This document shows, piece by piece, positions 11,475 to 21,869 of a DNA stretch of 64,000 nt (position 1 is the first letter of the stretch; each line of letters opens with the position of its first letter). The stretch is from Riptortus pedestris. Its lineage: Eukaryota > Arthropoda > Insecta > Hemiptera > Alydidae. Location: the NCBI GenBank assembly GCA_019009955.1, contig CM032233.1, positions 92,407,501 to 92,471,500 on the forward strand, given 5' to 3'. A model generated the notes under the pieces. The model searched no databases and was not told where the DNA came from. It saw nothing but the letters and a program-made list of their open reading frames with translations. Both the position numbers and the translations under genes were made by a program.

Positions 11475-11515
11475 CACACGCACACACGCGCGTGCGCACA
11501 CACACACACACACAC
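11424..11515. repeat. (CA)n microsatellite, interrupted
   Basis: About 46 CA dinucleotides with a short CGCG interruption near 11488-11496. It occupies the position of the TA tract between repeat D and a family A left arm. Confidence 0.95.
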
Positions 11516-11518
11516 AAA

Positions 11519-11637
11519 GCATTTTGAACGGACCTCATTTTCGCTATCTCCAGGGATTTTTGGACATGATGTTTTTGGGAAATCATGTTATGAGTACCAG
11601 CTAATTAGCTGGCTTTCCTTAAGGGTAATCTGCCAAA
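11519..11637 (-). repeat. Family A, left-arm fragment
   Basis: TTTTGAACGGACCTCATTTT to AAGGGTAATCTGCCAAAA; the middle of the arm is deleted or diverged. Confidence 0.78.
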
Positions 11638-12169
11638 ATGCATTGTTGAAAATGGTAGAGATAACTTGGTCGACTGTGGAAGAGTCAGATATTTGTGAGC
11701 TTGAGAACTAGCCCGTATAGTAAAGATGAACAGGGAGCATTGCATACAATTATCATACATCACATGCAGCGTTAACTTACCCTACTTATGAATCCCATTC
11801 TCCTCTTCCCCGAATTTCCTCCCGCCCTCAGTTCAGGGCACAAAGGATAGATAAAACCACCATGCACCAATGTCATCTACCAGGGTCAAATTTAATGAGC
11901 AATCATTGTAATCAAGATATTGTAACCGATGAAGTAATTTTTCCATTCAGAAAAGCTTATAGATACACGTATATGAATATATTTATCCAATGGCCCACTT
12001 TATTAATATAATTATTACTTATGAGTCTCCTGGGCCAATCACATTACTCTGAAAATGTTTTCATTTAAAACATTTTTTTTCGCCACCGCCATTTAATCAT
12101 CAATAAAACATTTAAAATCTCCCCACCGCCCTATCAGCTCATGATCGAAGTGAAGACGTTAATTTCAAA
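11638..12169. other. Intergenic, no gene seen
   Basis: No repeat family or coding motif recognised. Confidence 0.4.
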
Positions 12170-12195
12170 TTCTATAAAAAACAATACTTTCATAA

Positions 12196-12248
<53 letters not shown>

Positions 12249-12387
12249 AATGTATATAAAATCACAAAACACTATTGCGAAAAATAGCAGCCAGAATACA
12301 AAGGTCTGTTCAGCATTAAACTCATGATAAATCAATATAGCATTCCTAAGAGACATTCTACGTCATTATTAGGTATTAAATAGGTCA
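12170..12387 (+). repeat. Repeat E, copy 1, with (TA)n
   Basis: AAAACAATACTTTCATAAATTAA, then (TA)n at 12199-12246, then a 130-bp block with AATAGCAGCCAGAATACAAA and GGTATTAAATAGRTC. A second direct copy is at 13203-13412. Confidence 0.8.
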
Positions 12388-12435
12388 GCTATTACATTGG
12401 CTTTATATTATATATTACATTAGTTTATATTATAC

Positions 12436-13193
12436 AACACTCACTAATTAAGTTTACTTAAGGATTAAATGAATAGTTCTTGATATTTTGTTTCACAGTG
12501 ACACATTCTCGCTTATTAATATGAGGAGATCGGTTTCTTATTATCGTTTGTATTTATTCACTTAATTTTGACGGGGATGCTGTGTTTCCAGTATGTGGAT
12601 CTATCAATTGTTAAACTCAACGAGCGAAATCTGCTTAGTTTAGTGCGTGACGGATTTTTTTTTTACTTTGGCTTCATACTATATTAGAAATAGAGAATTG
12701 GTAGGGAGGTTATATCATGATCGTCTTACCAGGACATGGGATGTCCTTGATTTATGCAGGAAGTTAATTAAATATGGCTTACTAGTTTATATAGGCCAAT
12801 ATTAGCCGATGGAAATATATTCCTGTGTATTATTTTAGAATCTAGCTCCTTCATTAGGTATGAACATTACACATTAAATCTTTTGAGTTTTAATTTATTG
12901 ACTGGGACATATAGAAACTGAGGTTTAATTCCTCTGTCTAAAAGGTGATATGATTATTATTTCTATGTTTTTCTGAATGACACCAACTTTTTCCAAGGGG
13001 ATTCAATTGGGATTTTTAGTTATCATGAAAATAATTATCTATCTAACACTGCGTTCCTGAGTGACACTTATTTTATGAGGCCAGCAACTGCCTGCTTTCG
13101 TTGGTCTTAGAGAAAAACAATATAAAACGACTAATCAAAAGTCCTTCACTCAGGGGCTGCTTAAACTAAGCAGACTTCCCACGTGCTGGAGTT
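12436..13193. repeat. Duplicated block, copy 2
   Basis: Second copy of 9341-10075, roughly 90% alike by eye, with a replaced segment near 12940-12980. It is bracketed by the two direct copies of repeat E, which copy 1 is not. Confidence 0.85.
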
Positions 13194-13202
13194 GGAAGTG
13201 GA

Positions 13203-13221
13203 AAAACAATATTTACATAAA

Positions 13222-13284
<63 letters not shown>

Positions 13285-13412
13285 ATTACAAAACACTTTT
13301 CTGAACAATAGCAGCCAGAATACAAAGGTCTGTTCAGCATTCAACTCATGTTAAATAAATATAGCATTCCTTAGAGACATTTTACGGCATTATTAGGTAT
13401 TAAATAGATCTG
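13203..13412 (+). repeat. Repeat E, copy 2, with (TA)n
   Basis: Same order of parts as 12170-12387; (TA)n at 13228-13279. Confidence 0.8.
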
Positions 13413-13535
13413 TAAATTAAATAAATGAGCTCTAGTCAACGTAAACAGCTGTAAGGCTCTGTAGCGTTCACCTTTTAGCAGATTTAAATACATGGTACCG
13501 CTAAAACGGCAATACAAACTATATTCAATTTTACC

Positions 13536-13750
13536 TTAACTACAACCATGGGTCAAAAACGACCCGAGCATAAAATAAAAATAAAGGTTTTTCTGGTTTC
13601 TTGTTAGGCAGCGCCGCCAGGTACTGTGTATTCTCCTCTTAGTAACAGCTGTTACAGTTAGTCTCTTCGTCTTGATTCTGTGATTACCTGTGTCTGACTA
13701 ATTAGCGTTTTGGGGTCATTTTTGACCCGTGGTAATAATTACCTTATTAA
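13536..13750. mobile_element. Short piggyBac-like MITE
   Basis: TTAA at 13536-13539 and 13747-13750 enclose about 207 bp. Inside lie inverted ends ACCATGGGTCAAAAACGACC and, on the other side in reverse, ACCACGGGTCAAAAATGACC. GGGTC...GACCC near the ends recurs at the 3' end of the piggyBac remnant at 61220-61236. The distance from TTAA to the shared motif differs between the two sides, so the exact left border is uncertain. Confidence 0.65.
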
Positions 13751-14155
13751 AACTGTTCAGTCGTCATTTGAATTTGAAGTTCCCACACACATGCAGATCA
13801 CCAAGCCTGTGGCCTACAGCGGAAACTACGTTGCAGCTCAAGAAGCCATCGGCTAGTTACAAAGATACGGTCAGTTGGGTTTAGACGCTCTCTGGGTTCG
13901 TTTCTACGGCCAGTGGGGCTTTGCCCCTCTCCCTCCGCTACAGATAACCGCTCAGTTGGGATTCACCCGTCACAGATTATTGTCAATCTTTCCTCTCCCG
14001 CAAAGCTACCATCATATGGATCACCGCAACCAGCTAGAAGACAGACTCTTATAGGGAACACAGAAAATAACTACGGAAGAAGACTCCACTTCAAGAAAAG
14101 TATATGTTTCCCGCAGGTACCTATTTCTCATAGGTCGATAGGATCTGTAGCTAAA
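13751..14155. other. GC-richer unique stretch, no gene supported
   Basis: Short open frames only (81 codons at 13913-14158), with no motif. It may be internal or flanking sequence of the LTR-like segment that follows. Confidence 0.35.
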
Positions 14156-14500
14156 TGAGTACTCACACAATATAGGACCGATCGATCATTCTATTGCATA
14201 TATATTATTGGCTTGCCGCTAAATTATTTTATAAAGTTAAGTTTCCTTTTCTTTCTTGTTCAACCTCTATATCTATAAAGTGTATTATATGTTGCTTAAT
14301 CAATTCAATATACTTGATTCTTTGGAGAACTCAAATAGTGACCTGTGTTATTTCCCCTCATCTTTCCATAAAAATAGTAAATATTTCAGTCTAATGCTCT
14401 CTTATTCTTGCCTTTAAAAAGCTTACCGCCTTTACATTTTGGTGCCGAAACAAGGGGCTAAAAAGCTTCCCCGCCCCGTCATTTTGGTGCCGAAATAGCT
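14156..14500 (+). mobile_element. Possible BEL/Pao-type LTR end with primer-binding-like site
   Basis: A stretch opening TGAGTACTCACACAATATAG and ending TTTACA (14156-14436) is followed at once by TTTTGGTGCCGAAACAAGG. TG...CA borders followed by TGGTGCCGAAAC resemble an LTR and primer-binding region of BEL/Pao retrotransposons. The segment CATTTTGGTGCCGAAA is repeated at 14481-14496. No gag, pol or second LTR is present. The assignment rests on short motifs recalled from the family and is tentative. Confidence 0.4.
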
Positions 14501-14559
14501 TTATTATTATTTCCGCAAAAGCTAACCGCACACCCTAATAAAAACGTTGTTAAAATTTT

Positions 14560-14900
14560 TCATATGACTAATGAGGGTTTAACTGTTGATGGCAGATATT
14601 GTAAGGATTGGTAGGCATATATGAATGAAGATGATGGAAATCAGAATCCTGTGTCTGTTGATAATAAGAATCTAATGAGTAATTACAGTGACAATCAGTC
14701 CACTCGTTCTGATCATGATACAGATTCAGAAATACAGCTAAATGAGGATGAATTGTCCAAAAAGTCTTCCAGAAACATTCAACAATATGCTATAAATGTA
14801 ATAACACAGGTTGCAAGAATCACACTGAATCTAAATGTCTCTGCCGGAACTAGGAAGATAAAATTTTTAATGTATTTGTTAGTGTAGAAGAGAGCCCCTC
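14560..14900 (+). pseudogene. piggyBac-type remnant: acidic N-terminal and Cys-rich C-terminal parts
   Basis: From 14621 a frame rich in Asp, Glu, Asn and Ser (NEDDGNQN, SDHDTDSEIQLNEDE) resembles the acidic N-terminal region of piggyBac-like transposases. In the next frame, 14788-14847 reads C-x2-C-x4-C-x2-H-x4-C-x-C (CYKCNNTGCKNH), like half of the C-terminal cysteine-rich domain. The roughly 350-residue catalytic region that should lie between is absent, and a frame change separates the two pieces. The locus at 60625-61058 has the same layout. Confidence is moderate because both pieces are short and of biased composition. Confidence 0.5.
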
Positions 14901-15054
14901 ACAGTTTCTATATTATTTAAGACATTGAATTGAATTATAAATTCAATTATATTGAGGGGGGTTGAATTGAATACGTATTCAAAATTCCTAATTAGCAACA
15001 TTTATAAGTAATTGAGTTTGCAATTATATCCTATAAAAGTTTTTGATTTCACTT

Positions 15055-15340
15055 ATAATAGGGGAGATTTCTCAAATTTTCGAACTTCCCCCCTCTAATC
15101 CCCCCTCGCTCAATCTGATTTCACCCGTTAACGAACTTGATCTTAAGTTTTAAGAAAAACGCTTATACATCGAGTTTGGTAACCATACGACTAAAATTAC
15201 GATAGCTAGAGCGTTATGTATATAAATGTAGGCGGACCTAATTTGTAGGATCGATGGATATTTGAAGAAAATTTTCTAAAAACGCCTCGTGAGTGCAATG
15301 TCAATAGCTTCTTTCCGTTACTGTAAATCTTCTGAAATCT
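15055..15340 (-). repeat. Family A, diverged fragment without TA tract
   Basis: Interior (CCCCCCTCTAATCCCCCCTC, CGAGTTTGGTAACCA) joins the left arm (GGATCGATGGATATTTGAAG) across only a few TA pairs. The left palindrome is lost. Confidence 0.75.
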
Positions 15341-15944
15341 ATTGAAATCAAGGGGCGCAATTCTTCGGTGTGAATCTAGATTCCTCTACTCATATATCCA
15401 ATGATGATGAACAACGAACGAAATAAAAAAAAAGGTTAAAATTTTGTATTTATTTGAATTTCTATTGAATTTTGGATAGTTTGGACTGGTAAAATCAGCG
15501 ATGAAGTGAGAAGTGAGGTTCAAATTGCTAGAACATTACGCCGATTGAATTGGTATGAATTTGCATTGGATTGGTATAAATTGAGCAGGATTAGATAGCA
15601 CTTTGTCATTAGCATAAACGCCGTTTTCCAAGTCACAAAATCGAATCACACACCACTGTCGATACAAATCTCTAAATATTTCAATACATTAAAACTTTAA
15701 TTTTAAACAGGGCTTATGCAATGCTATTGATGAGTGTAATAATATATCTAGCACTGAACGTTCTTCCATTAATAATGAGCATAAAATGTAGCTTCTATAT
15801 TGAACATCAAACCAAAAATGAAGGGTCAATAGATTAAAAAAAAATGCCAGAAAATTGGCCTATTTTTTCAAGGAATTTAAAAACAATACATGTGTATTAA
15901 TCACATTAATTTTTGTGTCAATAAGTTGAATGACTTAAACATTT
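15341..15944. other. AT-rich, no gene seen
   Basis: ATTGAATT and TTGGTATRAATT words are repeated between 15420 and 15600, as they are at 14920-15010. No coding motif. Confidence 0.4.
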
Positions 15945-16380
15945 GCTCACCTAATCTATGGCGGAAGGTCAACAACAAATGAAAACTTCAAATGATTATA
16001 CAAATCATTTTTATTTCTCAACTAGTTTCGCGTCCATCTGACGCCTCATCAGGAGAATTACAACGCAAAGGAACTAAACTAACTGCTACATTTTTCTCTA
16101 TGACCTTCCACTAGCCGAACCAGTCGGAGAATGGCTTACTATGTATGGCGGGTGAATTCAGTTAATTTATATCAATAAGTCACGAAATAAGAATACATCG
16201 ATTATCACTTATGAAGTGTAGTCTAAATCGTAAATGAGAACTTTATAATTGATTAGCCATCACCTAAAATTTTCTAATACATTAAAATATATGTAATTCA
16301 CATGTTTTAATTCTGTTTTCTTAATGATCACCTTTTTTCGATTTTTTATAATGTACATATTCTTTTTTATCCTCCTATTG
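15945..16380 (-). repeat. Repeat B
   Basis: Matches in reverse 39890-40241 plus 41229-41262, and in part 41525-41700 and 42640-42995. Common text includes GGCGGAAGGTCAACA, CTTCAAATGATTAT, AACTAGTTTCGCG and GTCGGAGAATGGC. It contains the structured CTGATGAG...GAAAC motif. No protein is shared between copies. Confidence 0.82.
16025..16052 (-). other. Hammerhead-like core in repeat B
   Basis: On the minus strand: CTGATGAG, stem GCGTC, loop AGATG, stem GACGC, GAAAC. The stem is perfect. CTGATGA and GAAA flanking a helix is the hammerhead ribozyme core layout, but one extra base sits between CTGATGA and the helix, and no cleavage-site strand was found. Confidence 0.4.
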
Positions 16381-17053
16381 TTTAAGTTAAATTTTATATA
16401 CATTATATTTGGTGTCTGTTGATTTTAATTTTTCTTTTATAGGGCTAAAGCTATTTTTGACTGTGTTTGGACATTTCCAAGTCACATGTTTAATATTTTT
16501 ACATATCGCTGTAATATTCCTGGCTACTGTGGTATGGTAATTCAATGTACAGTATATTTTTCATTTGTAAAATTAGTATCCATTTGGTTGTATATGTGTA
16601 TATTTATATTTTCCTTGGCCGCTATTTTATTTTCAGCTTTATTTTTATAGAAATGATTAATTTTTGTTTGGACTAATTGTATTTTCTTGTGAATGTTAAT
16701 AACGTCACCGTCAGTATCGTCGTTCCTTGCCTTCCAGCTCAAAATTAACTCATTTAACCAAATAAACCACTTCAGACATTTTTTCCCAGCTTGCTCTTGT
16801 TCTAGATTAATATCCGATGAAATTTGATGGCTTTCGGCAGTGCTTTTTATTATGCTAAAGCAACGAAGAACCTCATGCACATTTTATCCGGTACGAAGTT
16901 AGAAACATTTGATAAAGTTCGACGATTAGTTATCTATGATTCAACCGAATGACTTACACAAAAAAAAAAAAAGAAGCCCAATGACAGAAGGCCTAGGCCG
17001 AAGAGGAATCTCGCCATCAAATGGAAACCCCATTCGTAGCGCCATCTATGAGC
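16381..17053. other. Mostly unassigned; one 112-codon minus-strand frame
   Basis: The frame at 16542-16880 (-) is Lys/Asn/Ile-rich (for example NKAENKIAAKENINIHIYNQ) with no recognised domain. It lies just upstream of repeat B in B's orientation, so it could be a remnant of an autonomous relative, but equally a chance frame. Confidence 0.25.
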
Positions 17054-17577
17054 AAAGTCCGTCACGCAGTGCCTGCGTAAACTAAGCAGATTTCCCACCT
17101 AAAGTTTTACAATAGAGAAATCTGCCTACTTATAACAGTAGTAGTAGCGAGTCTCTAAACAAATTTCACGAGAGCCGAAAAGTTAAGGAAACAGCCGAAC
17201 TAGATTTCGGCGGAAAGTCCAGAATAGAATCGACTTTAGCCGATCTCAACTCTGTTAACATGCACACACGTAATAAAAAATGCAAATATCTCGGTTATTA
17301 TTTAACATAGAAAATAAATTTATATAAAATTATTATTATAGTAAATTTAATTTTTAATAAGATTGCTTCTATACAATTTTTCGATCCGACGCATAATAAC
17401 GGAGATATTTTGAAATTTCGAAAATACCCTATCTAAACTCCCCCTCTCACTGGTCCGATTTCAGCCATTAAATAACATGATCTTTCTTTTTACATAAAAC
17501 GATTAAATATCGATTTTGGTAAAGATCAAATAAAAACTGTGACCGCTAGAGCGTCCCTTATGGGAAATCTGCTAAAA
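17054..17577 (-). repeat. Family A, copy lacking TA tract and left arm
   Basis: Right end and interior are ordinary. At 17551 the sequence GACCGCTAGAGCG passes straight into TCCCTTATGGGAAATCTGCT, so TA tract and arm (about 150 bp) are missing while the outer half of the left end is kept. Confidence 0.87.
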
Positions 17578-18171
17578 CGCAATGAGCTAATTCGAGTACC
17601 AAATATTTAAACACACACGCTGCTGGCTAAAGATCTCTAAATTCTACAACGCTAACCAAAAATTAAGATACTTATAAGTACATGTACATGTGCGTGTGTG
17701 TTTGAATGTATGAAGGCTAAGCCTTGTTCTTTAGAACTGGCCAGTCCCTAGATTCCCACAAGCTACGTAGACTAAATTTCCCACAGCTTTTTCCCAGGGC
17801 CTTCTGCGTTGCAGGCCTATAGATGAATTGTTGTCATAAATAAGCGATCAACAACGAATAGAGAATCCTCAAATATACATAAGAGAGAAACTCAGTAAAA
17901 TACATACAGAATAATGTCAGGAGTTAGGTAGTTGAACGACATACCATAATTGCATCTCTATTATCATCCTGTACCACTGACCTGAAAAAAAGTAGAAGAT
18001 TCAATTAATAAAGCTGAAAAAATGAATGGAGCGTTAACTCATACTGTTACATTTATTTGTAACAATCATAGTATAATGCAATCGCTTTTGATGTTGTATT
18101 GCTCTACATCGGCTACAATAATCACCTCACGAAGAAAGGGAATTTTCAGATCATCTATAACATGAGAGTAA
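17578..18171. other. Intergenic, no gene seen
   Basis: No repeat family or coding motif recognised. Confidence 0.4.
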
Positions 18172-18202
18172 AATGGAATTTAGTGTACACATATATATGT
18201 GT

Positions 18203-18264
<62 letters not shown>

Positions 18265-18386
18265 GATCGAACCTCATTTTTGTGGTCTTTTGGGCATGAT
18301 TGATGGACATTTGAGGAAAATTTTCGAACACCCCGTCATGAGTAAAACCTCAATAACGGATTCCCCTTAAAGGAAATCTGATAAAA
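18172..18386 (-). repeat. Family A, left-arm fragment with (TA)n
   Basis: (TA)n at 18205-18260, then TTTTGATCGAACCTCATTTT to a decayed left end AAAGGAAATCTGATAAAA. Confidence 0.83.
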
Positions 18387-18663
18387 AGTGTGAACTATAT
18401 GTTATTAAGAAAAATATGTTATTTTAAGTCGACAGAAGATCATACGTAAGTTGAATGTTCTTGTAATTTTCAGGCTGAGACATATCTTAAAAGAATGGAA
18501 TTGATTAAGAATAATTCAAGCAAAATTATTAACATATAGGATGAAATAGAATAATGTAAATGTGAACGAATGGTTAGTACAACAGCACAAGCTAAGTCAC
18601 ACATAACAGGGTAAACCAATTGACAGATACTTATTTATAGCAGTAGCCAACTCTTGCCTTCAT

Positions 18664-19112
18664 AAAAAGTCCGTCACGCAGGGGCTGCGTTAACTAAGTA
18701 GGTTTCCCATGTCCACCACGTATTTGCATTTACCTCATAACGTTCAATGAGAACAATATTCGGTATTTAGGCTTCAAATAATGTCCTTCATAATATAACA
18801 CCTTACTGTCAATATGACATGAGTAGGAGTTAAAGATCGAAAACTAAAAAATGCAAAAATCTCGGTAAATAATCAAGATGGAGCAAAAACGTACATGACA
18901 ACATTTATCGACCATTGTGTTTGCAATAAGATTGATATTATACCTTTTTTTCGATTTGACATATGGTAACGGAGATATTTCAAAATTCACCTCTAAACAC
19001 CCTCTCCCCTGGTCCGATTTCAGCCATTAACGAACTCGATCTTCCTTTTTACATAAACAGACTAAATGTTGAATTAGTAACGATCAAACAATAATTGCTA
19101 GAGTGGTAACAG

Positions 19113-19156
<44 letters not shown>

Positions 19157-19279
19157 TTAAACGGATCTCATTTTCGTCATCTACTAGACAGGTTCATGGG
19201 CGTTTGAAGAAAAAAGTCGAAACTCGCGTCATAATTACGACCTCAATAGCCGATTTCCCTCAAGGGAAATCTGCTAAAA
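18664..19279 (-). repeat. Family A, complete copy
   Basis: Right end with intact hairpin, interior of the CATGAGTAGGAG subfamily, (TA)n at 19114-19151, left end CCCTCAAGGGAAATCTGCT. Confidence 0.88.
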
Positions 19280-19699
19280 TGTGGCATTTGAAAGGGAAAA
19301 ATTCTTCTTAGAAAAGCCTTGTGTGAATAACCATTTACGGATTTGGCTCATTCGCCACCGAATAACAAGTTTAAAGTGTAAAAAAGAATCAATTTAGTTA
19401 TCTTAATAATAATATTTCAGAAGCGATAAAAACAGTATAAAATTTGATTAATTTAAAATTGGTGAAACCAATTGTCCTCTAAGAGGGATTAGTCTCGGAA
19501 CAAGACCGACCGCAGACTAAAACTTAGTCGGTGGAGATACAATAATGTCTTAGTTTCACGGACCGCTTGGTAATTTTAAATCAAACATTTCAAGATGGCA
19601 ATCTCAATCGCTTCTCTGGAACTTTGAATTCCATCACTGATCAATAACCCTTGTTAAATAGTTACGTAATGAGATGTATGTGTGTTGAGTAATTTTGTA
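19280..19699. other. Intergenic, no gene seen
   Basis: No repeat family or coding motif recognised. Confidence 0.4.
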
Positions 19700-19900
19700 T
19701 AAACTTGAACATAGCTTTAATATAATATAACATAACTGTGATAACATATAGGAATAACATATGTAACATAGTGAAATAAAAATATTATATCAATTTTATT
19801 ACTCCATAAAAATAGCTTTAATAAAAAAATAATAAAACAATAATTATAATAACACATGCCAGTACTTATAACATAGTTCAACAAACAAAAGACAATTTAC
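19700..19900 (-). repeat. Diverged relative of the 102-bp tandem repeat
   Basis: Read in reverse, ATTAAAGCTATTTTTATGG and TTTCACTATGTTACA line up with the units at 10926-11345. Units are less regular here. Confidence 0.5.
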
Positions 19901-20078
19901 TATAGTAATACAAAACATAAGGCAGTGACCAAACCATTTATAACAAACTTGAGGTTATACTCAGTACTCCTAATGTAAACAAAGGAACTACAAAGATGTA
20001 CGATAATTTCTTATTATCTTTAGTCTTGGTAAGTAGAATTAACACAAACACTATCTATTACACTCTAATAACAATGTG

Positions 20079-20079
<1 letters not shown>

Positions 20080-20147
<68 letters not shown>
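20080..20147. repeat. (TA)n microsatellite
   Basis: About 34 TA pairs. The neighbouring repeat D begins directly after it. Confidence 0.95.
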
Positions 20148-20151
<4 letters not shown>

Positions 20152-20159
20152 AGTACCTG

Positions 20160-20290
20160 TACGTTTTAGCCCTGAAGAAGAGAAAATAAATATTCTCGAA
20201 ATATTGGAATGAACTAAGATTTTTTCACCAACACTGACCAAAACTCCAAAAAACAACAACACCATATATATATATATATATATATATTTA
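20160..20290 (+). repeat. Repeat D with hammerhead-like core
   Basis: Text from CGAAATATTGGAATGAA through GACCAAAACTCCAAAAAACA matches 2790-2860. At 20172-20202 it holds CTGAAGAA, stem GAGAA, loop AATAAATA, stem TTCTC, GAAAT, the same layout as the motif in repeat B. Confidence 0.6.
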
Positions 20291-20323
20291 TATGTGTGTG
20301 TGTGTGTTTGTGTATATGTGATA

Positions 20324-20930
20324 GGTTGTAAAATAAGTTCGTTCCTTTTTTTATTGGTGATTTCAATAAAAACTTTTGATTCTTTTAAATATTTTTAATC
20401 AATTATTTATGACCCATTTTGATCTATTGCTTGTTGCCATCTATCAGGTATTTTTTTTAAATTCTATCCTCCCAGAACTTCTCAGAGTTTTGCGCAATGA
20501 ACTCATCTATGTGCGTTTTACAGTCCTCGAGCGAAATAAAGTGTTTCCCGTTAGTTTTGAGAGTTTTGAAGAGCCCAAAATAAGAGAAAATATGTTGGAG
20601 CAAGGTCTAGTGTAGAGGGTGATTGGGGGATTACCCAGGTAAACTCCAATAATTTCTGTAGGGTGTGCAAAGACACGTGAGGACGCGCGTTATCGTGGTG
20701 GAAAACTATGCCTTTGCTCTCTTCCCTTCCATTTTGAGCAAGCGTACCACTTAATGATAAGGTATCTCGGTTGAAACTGATGCATAAAAGCACCTTAACT
20801 AATCCTTTTTTAGAATATGTAAACATTATTGACCAAGTAAACCTGTTTATAAACACGTGTAAACCATTTATAAACATAGAGATAGTTAAATGGAAATATT
20901 GATAAACACTACGAACTTATTTTACAACAG
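20324..20930 (-). mobile_element. mariner element with internal deletion
   Basis: Inverted ends GTTGTAAAATAAGTTCG (from 20325) and CGAACTTATTTTACAAC (20912-20928) enclose about 600 bp, roughly half the 1.3 kb of a complete mariner. Coding traces cover only the C-terminal half of the transposase. The left end follows a TA/TG-rich stretch, consistent with the TA target of mariner elements. Confidence 0.85.
20385..20740 (-). pseudogene. mariner transposase, C-terminal half
   Basis: HHDNARPHVSLHTLQKLLEF carries the second catalytic aspartate in its usual context. It is followed by a decayed form of the PHPPYSPDLAPSDY block (here PQSPSTLDLAPTYFLLF), in which the third catalytic Asp of the D,D34D mariner triad, expected in the SPDLAPSD stretch, is altered. 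Toward 20400 the conserved IPDRWQQAIDQNG segment survives after several frame changes and stops. The N-terminal DNA-binding region and first Asp are absent. Not functional. Confidence 0.85.
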
Positions 20931-20937
20931 ATTTATA

Positions 20938-21680
20938 CATACTTGACTGTTACCACTCTAGCGATAGCAATTTTTGTTTAATCATCACCAAACTCCAAAA
21001 AAACCAAAAGCGTTTCGTGCAAAACTAAAGGTCAATTTCGTTAAGGACTGAAATCGGACCAGTGTGAAGGGGGTTTAGAGGGGGCGGTTCGAAAATTCGA
21101 AATATCTCCATTGTTATAAGACGTATCGAAAAATTGTATCTTATTGAATCTCCTTGCCAATTACAATTATTATAAATATTGTTACATACATTTATTCTGT
21201 ATCACCAATATTAACAGAAATATTTGTGTTTCTTAGTTCTCACCCTTCAGTAAACCCCCACTCCTACTCAGGTCACATTAACAATACTCTTTTATATTAT
21301 GAACGACTCCATTCCAAGCTTAATACTGTTTTCAACAGATCTTTATTATGCGAGTTAAATACAAATTCTTAGTGATGGTGGCATCAACCTTACGTTCTGG
21401 TCTCGAAAATGTTTACTTAATTTACGCCATACTTGACATATATCTGTGTCAGCCACCACCTAAGACCTATTCAGAAGTGTAACAATGAGAATTTGTTGGG
21501 AGTGGGGATTCGAAAATTCAATATGTCTCCGTTACAATAATTTGGATCGTAAAATGTTATAGAACCAACCTTGTTTAACTATTCATGGTCTGCAATTGTC
21601 TTTCAACGCATTTTTTTCTAACTCAAGTATTAAGCGAGTTATTCGTTCTTTCTTGTTTTCATCCTTCACTAAACTCCTCC
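20938..21680 (+). repeat. Family A, right part, diverged
   Basis: Begins at ACTGTTACCACTCTAGCG after the mariner end and includes two interior blocks of the kind ATCTCCRTTR...ATCGWAAAA (21101-21140, 21520-21550), so it is itself a mosaic. No right end is present. Confidence 0.7.
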
Positions 21681-21695
21681 CCCCCAACCGTTTTT

Positions 21696-21813
21696 AGCAG
21701 ATTTCCCTTAAAGGAAATGAGCTATTGAGGTCGTACTCATGACGCGATTTTCGAAAAATTTCTTCAAATGTCCATCGATTCTACTTAGGAGATGACGAAA
21801 ATGAGGTCCGTTC

Positions 21814-21869
<56 letters not shown>

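Noticed and set aside
16542..16880. 112-codon minus-strand frame as a gene
   Set aside because: Composition follows AT-rich background (Lys, Asn, Ile), no motif, no second copy. Kept only as a note within the region.
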